Positions 21,901-33,500 of a stretch of DNA of 64,000 nucleotides are shown one piece after another; position 1 is the stretch's first letter; every line of letters starts with the position of its first letter. The DNA comes from Rhexocercosporidium sp. MPI-PUGE-AT-0058 (lineage: Eukaryota; Ascomycota; Leotiomycetes; Helotiales), in the NCBI GenBank assembly GCA_020746875.1, contig JAGTJL010000043.1, forward strand, positions 80,284-144,283, given 5' to 3'. Under the pieces are notes generated by a model, which saw only the letters and a program-made list of their open reading frames with translations, was not told the DNA's origin and did not search any database. Position numbers and translations under genes: made by a program.

Positions 21901-24400
21901 TCAAGTCTATAACTAAATATTCCCGTAATAATTAAAATATTAGTTTCGTACTTTCAGCTAATTCGATTTAATAATTATAATCTTAATATTTAAATAAGGC
22001 GCTATTATTTAATTCTTTTTTAAATAATGCCTTAAATTATTTATATTTTAATAATATGTCGACTATTACAAGGCTCGTTACCTTATCCCCTGGCTCTTCT
22101 TTAAAAATTGCGCTTATCCTTCTTAAGCTTTTCGCCGTCTTTTTATCTTAAAAACAGTTTTTATAATTATTAAACTCTAGCTTTTGTGTTTTTTAATTAA
22201 TTTCAGAGTTATAGAATTATATTTATAAAAGCCCTAAGATAATATTATATCTTTTAATTTAAGTCACATTAAACTGGATATATTCAGAGTATTCGTCGAT
22301 TCTTATATATAATAGCTCTGTTTATATATTAATTAGGCCGTTCGCGGCGAGTCTTTCGTCGGCGAGTACTAACTAATACTTATTCTTTTTAACTTCAATA
22401 AACAAGAGATATTAAATTATAATAATAAGAAATATAAAGTTCCTTTGCGCTCCGAAATTTATTATAGTTTATAGTTTTATTTTTCGAATATCGACGTCGA
22501 GAGTTAAGTGGTTGCCTTTCTTTATAATTGTGAGCGTACGCCCGTTTATTCCTTTAATATAAACTTCTTTAGTTAATATATTTTCTTATTACCGATTCTT
22601 TAAATCTTTATATAAGATGCGGTATAATTAATTCGTACCTAAGGATACGAAGGGTCTAAAGGGTCTCTCGTGGTAAGTCTTTAAATTATCCTGTGAGTTA
22701 ATTTATATTTAATTTTATAGTATTTTTATAATAACTTTTTATACGTTTTTTACGTTTATTTGTGTCGCTATTTATTAAAACGGTATCTCGTCGACTGGGA
22801 TTTATTAAACGTAAGTCCGAAAAATACTATTTTTAACGTCCGCTATTCTTTAAGTAATACGTAAGTTACTCCGAAAGATTACCTCGTACTCTTCGCCTTA
22901 TTACGGCCTTCCGCGTAAGATAATCCCTAGCTCAATATAAGTGATTCTTATATTAACGTTTATTTAATATTTAATATTAAGAGCCTCTCGAGTGGGATAT
23001 TCTTTCCGTTGCGTGACTCGCTAGACCTTACGTTCTTAAGGTTTAAAAAATACTAATCTTAATAATATAACGCTGCCTTAATACTATGAGTCCTCGCTTC
23101 TCTCGATATTAGTTATATCTTCTGGGCTTTATATTTTACGTGTGGTTTCGAATACCTATTATTAAACGTAATATTTGTCCTACTGAGTCTAGTCGCTAGA
23201 CTTGGGTTTTATTATGCGTTAACGGATATAATTATTATTTATTTTACTTTACTTATTATCTCTTTTACCGCCGTCGACTTCGATCTGACTATTAATGTGA
23301 TTAACGTTAAGCTCGTTTATTATTATATAACGGTAAGTAGCGCTAATCTAAACTTCTTTTAATAAAAAGGGAAGCGGCACGCCGGTAATATCGTAAGCCC
23401 CTCGTTTTATAAAGTTGAGTTGTTTCTTTTTAATACCTTTTCTGCGGTGCGAGCTTATTATATGCCCCGGAAGGCCGCATTCGTAATATAGCTTCTTTTC
23501 GCGCTACTCGTTTATAACTTCTTTTAATAATTCCTTTTATTATGCTTTGCCTTTTCCTTTTTTATAAATAACGTTGTATTTTATAAGATTTAATTATCGG
23601 TTATCTTTAAGGTTATCTTATCGTCGGCGTCTCTCGTTCTATCGGTAGCCAGACTACCTCTAGCTCTTTCTTACGTACGTCTGCTATTCGCGTTTGAACT
23701 TATATAAGCGATTATTAATTCGGACGGTTTATTCAATAAGGATAAAAATATCTCTTATTTGAGGATCAATCCGGGTAAGTTCCAGTCGAATGTAATCCTT
23801 AAGCCTTTGTCGATAGTAATTAATAAGTGATTAGGAGTTCTAGCTAGTTTTATTAGCGTGCTTTTAGAATTCCGTGGCGTAGGCTATTATATTATTAACT
23901 TACTTTAAGCCGTATAAATAAGTTTCCGTTATTTTAATCTCATCGATATCGCTAAACATTTATTAAATTTCTTTTTTAAATCCTCGCTAAGTCTTAAATA
24001 TAATTTATATAACGAGCATAGCTCCGTAGGTAGCTTTGTATTCGAAGTAATCCCTAAGAAACGGCTCGACCTATTACATGGCTTCGCTTTTAAGATATAA
24101 TACCGTTTAAAGAGCGTAACTCTCGTCGGTCGAGAACTTGTCGTTATTAAAATATTAATAAAGTTTTACTTAAAAAATAAAAGTCTTTAAGTCCTTTCGG
24201 TTTTCTTAAAAGATATTAGAAAGTTTGACTTTTAAAATTTCCTTAAGTTTGTGCGTTAAGTTATCTTAAATATTAAGCATTTCCTTATCCTCGTTTTCTT
24301 CGTAGTTCTTCCCTTTAAGGATAGGTGCGAATAATAAAGGGGTGCCGATAGCACTGCCTTAAGGGCTGAGTATTTAACTTTTAATTAAAGGGATTAATAT
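19000..24400 (-). pseudogene. gag-pol remnant of Gypsy family 2
   Basis: Read right to left. The gag zinc knuckle is at about 23500-23440 (Y-E-C-GLPG-H, then basic SHRRKGIKKK). The reverse transcriptase core is at about 21500-21430 (YLNDILIYF where YLDDILIY is expected, followed by KPEKYYFYKKKVTFL). The integrase core is at 20323-20090 (LWKSIALDFVVKLLL...ITYDFICVIINKI), corresponding to the family's W.SI.LDFI.KLP...YD.ILVIVDR with the catalytic Asp of that last motif mutated to Asn. Stops occur throughout at Gln codons. It is non-functional. Confidence 0.8.
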
Positions 24401-24442
24401 AATATACGTAAGTCGGTACTTTTGACGAAAAGGTACTTAAAG

Positions 24443-24923
24443 TATTACCGTCCGTATATTTACTCGGTATAAATACAATAAGTTATATTAATCTTAATAA
24501 TCGAGAAGTAAGTATATTACGTATAATAGATTAAATAATAATTAATATAATTAAAATATTATTTTTAATTAAATATAATGCTCTTATTTAATAATAAATA
24601 TATTAGTTTTATATAAAACCTTCGTTTTCCTTAAGACCGCTAAAACCGCTGGACTTCTAGCGGTCTATCGGTCTTAGCAGTCGTTACGTGAGAGGGTCGC
24701 GTAATTTAAGGGCTTATTTACTCTTTAGTCGTTTATTAATAATAATATTTATATAATATATGACTTATAAAATCTTAAGTATTAAGATCTCTTAAAAGAA
24801 TGTTTTTAAGAGTAATACTTTCTTAATATACTTCTCTTAAAACCCTTACCTTCCTAAGCCTATAGTCTTAAATACTACGATGTCCCGGGGTCCAGTATCA
24901 CGGGACGCGGGGCGTTCGTAATA
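24443..24923 (-). repeat. 5' LTR of Gypsy family 2
   Basis: 481 bp, collinear with 17998-18478. The outer terminal dinucleotide has changed from CA to TA, a RIP-type change. The TCGGG duplicate follows at 24924-24928. Confidence 0.92.
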
Positions 24924-24928
24924 TCGGG

Positions 24929-26158
24929 AAGTAATATTACTACTCTCTGAGACTCTTAAAGAGCTAAGGCTATTAATTTATTATTATTTTCTAATAATAA
25001 CTGGCTTATTAAGGAATTTGCTAAAGATACTAGTTATAATTTATTAATTCTTTACTTAGATTTAATATTAAAAAGAATAATAATATCTCGGCGTGCTTTT
25101 TAATAGCAAAAAAGGAAATTACGCTTACTAATTAGCGTATAATTAATTAAAGAACTTAATTTATGCAATTCTTTCCGGTAAGCACGCTTTAGCGCAAAGA
25201 AAACCGTTAAATTTAAAGGTTATAAAACGTAAGACGTATATATAAGTAAATATAATAGAAATATATTATTTTCAAGGCACTTCTAAAGGAATTCCGTAGT
25301 CTTATAGCTCCCGTAGCCGTCTAGAATAAGGAATCTTATTAAATAATTACGTGGATTCGTTTAAAGAATAAACACTTTTACTAGTTATTTAAGAGCCGTC
25401 TCGTCAGTCGTCCATTTATTATTAATTATAATAAAATGCCAGTCGTTAAGTACGTTTAATTAAGACGGAAACCACTATTGCTGCACCGATTTTCCCTTAT
25501 AAATTACAAAAGGTTATATAAAGATCCCTATAGCAGAGATACACTTAATAATTAACGTCTAAGTACGTAAGCCAAGCTGTTTTCTTTAAATTTTACGCTT
25601 TTTAGCGTGTCTTATAATGAAATTATTTAAACTATAACCTTTTATAATACTAGTCTCGTTTATATTCCATCGTTAACTCACTAAAATAACCTTAATAACC
25701 GGAATCTCTAATTTTTAAAACTAAAGCTTAATAATATCGGAACAAGCGCTATTAATACGTATAGAATCGACGTATATTTACTTCTTCGTCTTTAGAATAG
25801 GATTCCGTGCTAAAAACCTGGAAATCTAATGTTTTTTAAGTAGTAGATAATCTCCTTAAAGAGCTAAAAGACGCTCTTTAAAAACCTTAATCTATGCATA
25901 CGTAATTCTACGACTAAAAGGCTCTTGAGTCAAAACTTAATTAATTAATCGGCTCTTTGCTAAGATAAATAGCCTTTATAAGTAATTAGCGGCTTCCTTA
26001 TAAGATAACGTCGTTATATTACGGCTACGAAAGGTAAACCTTAGAATACCTTATTCAAGCGATGCCTTCCGTAATAACTTGCCGTTTGCGATCTCTGCAA
26101 GCGCATACATAATATCGTACTCGCTATATTCAGGCTTTATAATAAGGACAAATCGCAT
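24929..26158 (-). pseudogene. Pogo/Fot1-type DDE transposase, N-terminal and catalytic part
   Basis: ATG at 26158. The first ~60 codons are a psq-type helix-turn-helix (YDIMYALAEIANGKLLRKAS, then the gIPrST position), followed by a CENP-B-like DNA-binding stretch. The DDE core begins at about 25670 with WNINETSIIKG (WNxDET in the family, Asp now Asn) and KGKSVQQ. The second catalytic region is LILDGYGSYKTTEF at about 25290 (family DGHGSH, His now Tyr). Joined to 17640-17992 it makes about 530 codons, normal for the family. In-frame TAA/TAG at Gln positions and two mutated catalytic-motif residues show it is dead. Confidence 0.82.
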
Positions 26159-26289
26159 TCCAAATTTGAAAAGAATTGATTAAAGAATCAAAGAGTAATT
26201 AATTATTTAAGTTAGTAGGTAGATATAGCGGTGAATTAAGCGAGGTAGGCGGAATGGGGGGGTAAGCGGAATGGTGGGGTAGGACAGTA

Positions 26290-26945
26290 TGCGTCGGGGA
26301 GCCATTTTCTTCTTGGAACTGCGCCCTGCATGTAAATTTTCCGTTCAAAATCACGTGCACTAGTTGGTACAGCCCGGACTCCAGTGAATTGTTTTCTTTG
26401 GCGACGTTGTTTCGAATAGTGACTCAGTACCACGAGCAAGTGTTGGACATTCCAGTCTCCAATATCATCGAGGTGCAAAGAGGGTTCAAATTATTTTTCT
26501 TCCGTGCCTACAATGTTGAAACATTGCGTCGCATTGGTGGCGTAGGGGAAGCCGGGGAGCGGTGTGATGGGAGCTGAGCCACAGCCACGAAGGCGACGCA
26601 AAACTTTGGGCTTCTATCCCTCTTGCGCTCTTCATTATTCAAGCAGCAGCTGGGCTTCCTATTTGAATCACCCTCCTCCTCACTGAACACATTCGCGCAT
26701 TCACCCTCCTTACGAAACTGAAGACGACCGCGAGGGTACCGTGGAAGAAATGTCGTGACACAGCCTTGCTCGCCCTAGTGAAATGGAAAGAAACGAGTCG
26801 TTTTGCTCCAAACGAACATTTGATAACAATATACTTAGCAGATTCTGTCGCAGGAAATAACTCCATCACAGGATTTTCACGAAATCTCTCCGCTCACCTA
26901 CCTCCTCAAAAGAAGAAAAACACTCGGAAAACAACCAAATCCTCT
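26290..26945. other. Island 5' region of the HET gene, no other gene supported
   Basis: Normal composition. It contains short minus-strand protein-like frames (26478-26290) that could be the other half of the gene cut at 17525, but frames do not join cleanly. It also contains the presumed promoter and 5' leader of the gene at 26946, including pyrimidine/CA-rich sequence at about 26870-26945. Confidence 0.4.
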
Positions 26946-27743
26946 ATGGCTTCGAGTGGCAGTACGAGTACAAGCTCGTGGGGAGGTATTATCTTGGCAC
27001 ATATTTCCAAAGCAAAATCAGCGACGACATATGCAAGTCAAATCTCATACAACCCCATCATTCCTTCGGTGGGACACACTCGTGTGTTACATGTTGAAGC
27101 AGGAGAATTGAACGAGCAAATTCGATGTTCCCTCCGACAGACACCTCTGGATGAAACTCATCCTCAAGCAGTCGTCTATGAAGCGCTCTCATATACCTGG
27201 GGAGATCCAAAACCGGCGCATAAGATTCTTCTGGATGGTATGGAAGTGGGTGTCCCCGCTAACCTCCATGCTGCACTGCGTCGTTTCCGGAATGAGCACG
27301 AGAAGAACTCCGGTGTTATATGGATTGATTTCCTGTGCATCAATCAGGAAGATACCGATGGGAAGAATGCCCAGGTCGCGATGATGAGACAGGTATATGA
27401 ACAAGCTCACAGGGTTGTTGTTTGGCTAGGTGGGGACTCGAAAGATGGGGATATAGCTTATCATTTTCTTTACGAGGCCACAGTGTACATGAATAATGCA
27501 TACCAGGAAGAATGGCTCATAAGGGCCGTGGACGCAACGTACAATGAGAAGCGATGGCGGGCCTTATCCAGATTCTTCGATCGCGAATACTGGACTCGAA
27601 TCTGGATCGTGCAGGAGGTCGTTTCTGAGGGGCTTGTTGACGTCTGGTGGGGAGAAAAGCATGTCTTGTCCTGGCAGGAGTTCGCAGCCTTGGGCTCCAT
27701 GATGTACACCTACCAGTCCTCTATGTCGCAGAAACCCGCGTGA
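26946..27743 (+). CDS. HET-domain protein (heterokaryon incompatibility type), short form, 265 aa
   Basis: I chose the ATG at 26946 (MASSGSTSTSS...); the frame is open further upstream to 26766 but that part looks like leader sequence. The HET domain is clear: YEALSYTWGDP at about residue 75, then the blocks VPANLHAALRRFR, VIWIDFLCINQEDTDGKNAQV, MMRQVYEQAHRVVVWLG and RFFDREYWTRIWIVQE. HET domains trigger a cell-death reaction on fusion between incompatible fungal individuals. Most HET proteins are much longer, with a divergent C-terminal region. This one stops right after LSWQEFAALGSMMYTY...KPA at 27743, so it is either a minimal form or truncated. It shows no RIP-type stops. It is the best-preserved recognisable gene here. 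Confidence 0.85.
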   Translation: MASSGSTSTSSWGGIILAHISKAKSATTYASQISYNPIIPSVGHTRVLHVEAGELNEQIRCSLRQTPLDETHPQAVVYEALSYTWGDPKPAHKILLDGMEVGVPANLHAALRRFRNEHEKNSGVIWIDFLCINQEDTDGKNAQVAMMRQVYEQAHRVVVWLGGDSKDGDIAYHFLYEATVYMNNAYQEEWLIRAVDATYNEKRWRALSRFFDREYWTRIWIVQEVVSEGLVDVWWGEKHVLSWQEFAALGSMMYTYQSSMSQKPA

Positions 27744-28095
27744 AATTGTGAGGCTGGGACTGCTCGCCCTAGACGGTATGCGCTCACCGAGGTCATGCTG
27801 TACTTTTAACGCCCTACTCCTGTAAGTAAATGTTATCCACTCATATATGAACCCTCTGCGCCTCTCTTATGACACCCGGCACGCAGTATTCGCTGTTATG
27901 CAGCCTCCTTCTTTAGCAGCAGCGGGCGCAAACCGCTAGCGATGGCACTTGTTGGTTGTGGAATGGGCAAAAACGCACGGAACCGGAGGCCTTCACTGCG
28001 TCGGCACCCTGCTGGGGACGCATTTTCAGGCCCCAAAGATCCGCAGGACTCTTATTTAGTACTCTGCGACGAGTCTGTCATTAGGATCCGATAGA
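27744..28095. other. Downstream sequence, no gene seen
   Basis: Normal composition and no supported frame. It could contain the lost 3' part of the HET gene, but no readable continuation longer than about 20 codons was found. Confidence 0.4.
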
Positions 28096-28398
28096 TTAAC
28101 AATGAAATAGCCAGGCCGAAATACCTGCCATTTGACAGTGATAGAAGTCTTGGCTCAACGCCGAAATTTGATCAGACTTAAACCCCAGTCGGATAGCGAG
28201 AGCAGCGAAGTCGGACAAGACCACTTCGTCCACTTTTCCGGGCCGCGCTTTGGCCAGGCGTTTTCTCTTCGTCTTGTTCTCCTTCGATGGTGGAGGCAAG
28301 TCGGGGGAGTTCTGCATTGTGTAAAGCCAAAGCAACCGGTACGCTAAATCCCAATCCTCGGTGGCCTCAAAGAATATGCCATCTAGGGCCGTGCACAA
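28096..28398 (-). pseudogene. Fragment of a DUF3723-type fungal protein
   Basis: A 100-codon open frame reads LDGIFFEATEDWDLAYRLLW, a Pro/Lys-rich linker, then VLSDFAALAIRLGFKSDQISAL. The last block resembles the C-terminal 'FAALA.RLGF.SDQI.AL' stretch of DUF3723-containing fungal proteins, which are common in accessory regions and of unknown function. The family's central region is absent, and the frame is followed by AT-rich transposon sequence from about 28560. The assignment is from memory of the family's style and needs a profile search. Confidence 0.5.
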
Positions 28399-28559
28399 CG
28401 TTTGTGTGGGAGACGGCTTAAAAGATCAAACTTCAAAGCAATAATTGTGGGATCGGAGACCACCACTCTCCGGTAAAGCTGCACCTTCTAGTGGGGCACA
28501 TCAAAAGTAAAAAAACAGCAAAAAGTAAATTTCGATTTTGCGTGAACGAATTGGTCCGA

Positions 28560-29091
28560 GCGTCACTCAAAGATCTCGATATTGAATAACTTTTTTTGAA
28601 TTTTAAAGATACAGCTTAGTATTTGCGTAGAAAGTTATAGACAATTATATTTCTAAAAGGTTTAGTCAGGTGAGCCTTCTGCAGCTTAACCGCAGTATTC
28701 TACATCGTTCGGGAGAAGATATCACGAGAATTATCTAAAAATTATATAGGATCTCTACTAATAAACAAGTTAATCGCAGCTGTTATATTCCATAAGTTAT
28801 AAGGCCTTAACAGAGCCAGTAGAGGTAAGTCTAACTCGTCCTCGGGAGCTTTATCTCTGCGATTATACGCTTCTTTTTACTATAAGATCACATCTTCTTT
28901 AAGCCGACTTAGATATTAAAAGGCTATATTCCTAAAGTAGTAAATACGTTGACGATTATATACTATTACATAGCCTTCTGTCGAATTCCTGTAAGATCTC
29001 AGAAGAAAAAAGTAATAATATACTCAAAATCGAGAGATCTTAAGGTAGCGGCAATAACTATTAAGTAGTAATGCTTCTATGGCCGGAAAAT
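28560..29091 (-). mobile_element. Left part of a second pogo/Fot1-type transposon (continues at 46289)
   Basis: RIP-mutated sequence directly outside the AAAAT target duplicate of Gypsy copy 2. Removing that insertion joins it to the transposase N-terminal half at 46289-47110, so this should be the C-terminal half and 3' end. Readable segments are poor and I could not place a catalytic residue or the left TIR; 28560 is where the composition changes. Confidence 0.5.
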
Positions 29092-29359
29092 TGCAACGAC
29101 ACTAGCCAAGAGAGCGGTGTAAGAGGTATATAATAGTACTTTAGCTAAGGCTATCGAAAGCTAATAGGTCTAATACAAAAGATTATAGAAAAGCTAGGGT
29201 TTGCGGTATTAAAAGAGATTCGGGCCCTCCGCTATATTATGTTTAAGCAATTAAATAACGTTATTATAAGTCGTTGAGTTTATTATAAATAATATTAATA
29301 TTTAATACTTAAAGGCCTTACTAAAGTTCTCGTGGGTCCTCGCCACTTCGGTAATTAAA

Positions 29360-29599
29360 ATAGATCGCCGTAGTAATAATATTAATAATAAAGAGGGAAA
29401 GGAAGATAAAGATAAAGATGAGGACGTAAATATAGCTCGTCGCCGCATACGTCGTAATAATATTAAGCGTAAGGCGGCTGCTATTACTATTGAGAAAAAG
29501 AAGAAGAAGAAGAAGTTTAGCCTTTTTTATAAAAGGTTAGACAGCGAGCTAATTAAGCCTTTATCGAGAGAAAAAGAAGACCTCTTTAATAAAGATTAA
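29360..29599 (+). pseudogene. Copy 2 counterpart of the basic antisense ORF
   Basis: Opposite in strand to copy 2 gag-pol, 79 codons with no internal stop. It aligns throughout with 13382-13149: RRRIRR, IKRKAAA, a Lys-rich run, YKRLDSELIKPL and the same FNKD end. The start position is ATA instead of ATG, so as it stands it lacks a normal start. Keeping this frame open in both copies of a heavily mutated element is notable. Confidence 0.5.
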
Positions 29600-30291
29600 G
29601 AAGCCTTATTTCGAATTAGTTTCGGTAATCCTTTGTAGTCGTTACTTTTTTTAAACTCTTATATAAAAGTAATCGTTTATAATAAAATCGGTAATTAAGT
29701 CCTTATTAAAGTGCGGTCGTAAGGCCCCGTTAATGCTTTAAATCAAAAGATAAATAGCTATTAATTAACGTCGTCGTTTTGTTATCTCGAAAAGAAATTA
29801 TAATTTATTATCTTTTAAGTAATTATAATCGTCTTCCTTTAATTCTTAAGCCTTAAGCTATTCGGACAGGTTTCGGGGTAATCCCGGTCGGTTAAAATAC
29901 ACTGCATAGAAATCCCTTAATTTATAAAACGACTTTATTAAATCGGAAATATTATATTATTATAGATCGAGGTTATGGCCTAGCTATTTCACTTAATATT
30001 TAAATACGTTATAATATAATTTAATATTACGGATTTCCTCGATTTCTTACTTTTCCTGAACTTCGATAACTTCCGAAAGAGGTTTCGGCGTCTCTTAACT
30101 TAATAAAGAGTCTTTCGAGTCCTTAAAAAGGTGTTTTAATATAAATACGTCGTATATTTAAGAGCTTATAAGTAATTCTAGCTTATAAAAATAGCTTATT
30201 TTCTTTAAAATCTTAAAAAGCTTTTTTATTAATTTATAAGCTTACGACTAAGACGGTAATTCTTAAAATTCTTCGTCGATAAGAAGACTTC

Positions 30292-30487
30292 TATCGTGCA
30301 ACATACCTTGAGGCCCCACAGAGGCGAATATTAGGTCAATTGAAGGCTGCGCAGTTGCGTATATGACTATTGTTATATTATTATATATGGCGCAAGTAAG
30401 CTCCTTGAATAAGGGAGCTTACTTGCGCCATAGTTTTAGTAGTCTTAATTAGGCTCGCTTAACTAACTAACTGTAACTTATACGACA
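30292..30487 (-). repeat. 3' LTR of the Copia-type element
   Basis: 196 bp and less mutated than its partner. It contains the inverted repeat GCGCAAGTAAGCTCC / GGAGCTTACTTGCGC (about 30390-30430), a perfect hairpin of 15-bp arms. Confidence 0.9.
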
Positions 30488-30546
30488 TACCCCTTCGCCA
30501 AAGGTAATACGTAGCTTTAGCGAAGCAAATAAGTACTTAATAAATA

Positions 30547-33500
30547 CAGGGTGGGAATTAATTAAATTAAATTAAAGTAATTATACTTACTTTAAATTAA
30601 ACTTAAGTAACTTAATCGTTAATTAAATTTTAATTTAATTTAATTAAAGTAACTTAATTATGATTTAAGTAAGAGTCACATGATTTAAGGTGGGACGCTA
30701 AAATAAGAAAGATAACTTTAAATCAGCATACGCTCTTTTTAACCAATAGATAAGGATTTAGCTTATCTTAGCTTCCAGAAGATTCGCGAACCTTTAAAAA
30801 ATGACAAATCAAATATCTAACTTATTAATATTATAATTAATGGATTCTTTAATAATCTATGGCTTATTAAAAAGAAATTAGTAATATAAATAAGCTTATA
30901 AATCATAAGAAGTATTAAAAATCAATATCTTAATAAAATAATCTAGAAATAATTATATTAATATATATAGAGATAAAGTCTCGTTAGAAATCCGTATTTT
31001 TTCTTTATTAAATAACCTTATAATCAACACACTTAATAATAACTCTTAATTTTATTACTATTACTCCCCGTATATATACTCAAAGTATATAAATCTCACA
31101 AAATGTCTTATTTTACTACTACTCGAACGAATATTACTCAAAATCAAGAGGATTTTAAGCTCTTTGATAATCAATCACTTATATTTAAAAGAGGTTTATT
31201 TATTAAAGAGCTAGACCCGATTCAGCAAGATCCTACACAGCCTCGAACAGTTACAGTTAGTTATACATATAAGAATTGCAAGTAAGTAATATTAATTCTA
31301 ATTTATATTAAAGCATATATTAATTTAAATTTATAGTAAAAAGTTTCTAAAGCAACGTGTATTACATGCTATAAGTAATTATATATCGCATTATAAGCAT
31401 AACTATAAGCTTATATCATTAGGCTTATTAGATAATGATATTAGTAAGTAATCTTATTTTAATTATTATTATTATTAATATATATTAATTATAATATAAA
31501 TAGGCTCCTAAGCTAGTACTTCTTCTAGTATTACTAAAGATTTACCAGAATCTCAAGGTTTTATAAGCGACTATTTAAGCTCTTCTAGAGCTAAGAAGCG
31601 AGAATTAAGCGAATTCAATAATAAAGAGTTTAGAGTTAAGATTTTAAACTTTATATTATAAAACAACCTTTCTTTTCGATTAATCGATAGCCCTACTTTT
31701 AAAGAGCTTTTAAAATATTTAAAAGAGTAAGTAAATTCTTTATATTATAATATATATAGAAGCTAATTATTCTTTAGGGATATTCTAACAATTAATAGAA
31801 AAATTCTAAGAGACGAATTAGATTCTGTTTATTTAAGTGCTTTTAATAGCTTTAAGAATAAACTTAATAACCATAAAGAAAATTAAGGCACTTTTAGTCT
31901 TACTTTAGATGCTTGGACTACGTCTAATCAAGATGCTTATTTAGGTATAACTATGTAAGTAATTTGCTCTTAAATTTAATATATATAACTAATTGTTTTT
32001 ATTATAAACACTTTATAAGTAAGAGCTTTAAATTAGAGTCTTACTTATTAAGAATGGCGATACTCGAAGATAGGCACTCTGGAGCTTATATATGCGAAGT
32101 ATTATTAAATACTTTAAAAGACTTTGATATTGAATATAATATTAAAAGGTAAGTTTTAATACGTATTATTTAAATTATTATTACTAATTCTTTATAGTAT
32201 TACTCGAGATAACGCGTCTTCTAATAACACCTTAATATCAAGCTTTATTAGAGCTTACGATTTAGAAGCTATTAAATTTCAAGGAGATATAGCTTGTTAC
32301 GCGCACGTGCTTAATATAGCTACACAAGAGATAATAAGCTCTATTATTAAAGCCGAAGATTCTATAGAAGAATTAGACGCTATTAGAGCTATTGAAGAAG
32401 AAGAAGAAGATTTAAAAAAAAGGAATATATTTATAAGTAAGTTTATATATCTTAAAATTATTAAATATAAATACTAATTAATTAAAAAAGGTCTTAATAA
32501 TATATACTCTTTATGGAAACGAATTCGACTTATTATAATAGCTTTCAAATATAGCTATAACAACAAACAAGCTCTATTAGCTCAAATTAAAGCTTTGAAT
32601 ATAACACAATTTCAAATGCCTCAACTAGGTAAGTAATAATTATTAATTTATTTTTAATAAACTTATTAATTAATTATAGATACTACAACTCGATGGTCTT
32701 TAACCTATAATATGCTTAATAACTTTTTAATTCTTTATTAGCCTATTAATATTGTTATGCAAAACTCTAATAATAAGGCTTTTAAGAATAAAAAGTTATT
32801 AATTTCGGAAGAAGAAATAATATACTTGAAAAATACTTTATTAATACTTAAGGTATTTGTTAAGGCTATCAATAAGCTTCAAGCCGATAAATATCCTATA
32901 ATATATTACACGGTTCTAATGCTATATAATATTTATACACAATTAGAAAGGATTAAAGAGGAATTAATAATAAGTTATATTTTAATAATTTTATTAATAT
33001 ATATATTAATATTTATAGGAATTTCCGCCTCTTATTAAAGCTATTAATTTAGGCGTAGCTAAGCTACGTAAATATTATCCGAAAAATCAATAGTTAAATT
33101 CAAGCGCTCGAACTAAGACTTTATATATAAGTCTATTATTAGATCCTCGAATAAAAAAAGAAGGATTAATAAGCTTAGGCTTAAGTCGAGAACAAATTAT
33201 CGATATTTTAGAAGTATTAAAAGCAGAATATATTTTATAAGTAATATTTCTTACTTATATAATATTATATTAATATTTATAATAGGGAAAAAAGAGACTA
33301 TTATATTAGGTTACTTGCTTTACTTAGAGCTAATAACCTTAATATATATAGCGAAAACGATGATTCAGATAATGATATATATATTAATGAATCTAAAGAC
33401 GAAGATTTAGACGAATTACAAGCTTATTTAAGCGAAAAAAGACAAAATAAATAAATAAGTTATTTATAATAATATATATTTATAAAACTTTATTAATATT

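Larger units (their letters stand above)
17998..24923 (-). mobile_element. Ty3/Gypsy LTR retrotransposon, second family (complete, RIP-mutated)
   Basis: LTRs of 481 bp lie at 17998-18478 and 24443-24923, with the 5-bp repeat TCGGG on both outer sides (17993-17997 and 24924-24928). The left LTR starts TGTCACGGTCC and ends TTATAACA. Coding is on the minus strand and a purine tract (AAGAAGGGGA on the minus strand, about 18480-18490) sits against the left LTR, so that is the 3' LTR. It is a different family from the element at 6962 (other LTR length and sequence). It inserted into the pogo-type transposon. Confidence 0.93.
17526..26287 (-). mobile_element. Pogo/Fot1-type DNA transposon with GC-rich TIRs, split by a Gypsy element
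   Basis: The left end (17526) reads ACGTCCCACCCCACCATTCC and continues as tandem CCATTCCGCCCACC words to about 17573. The right end (26243-26287) is the reverse complement with a few transitions. Both are flanked by TA (17524-17525, 26288-26289). After removing the nested Gypsy and one TCGGG duplicate about 1.83 kb remains, the right size for a pogo/Fot1 element. The transposase is on the minus strand, its first part at 24929-26158 and its end at 17640-17992. The TIRs have kept their GC-rich sequence while the interior has become AT-rich. Confidence 0.85.
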
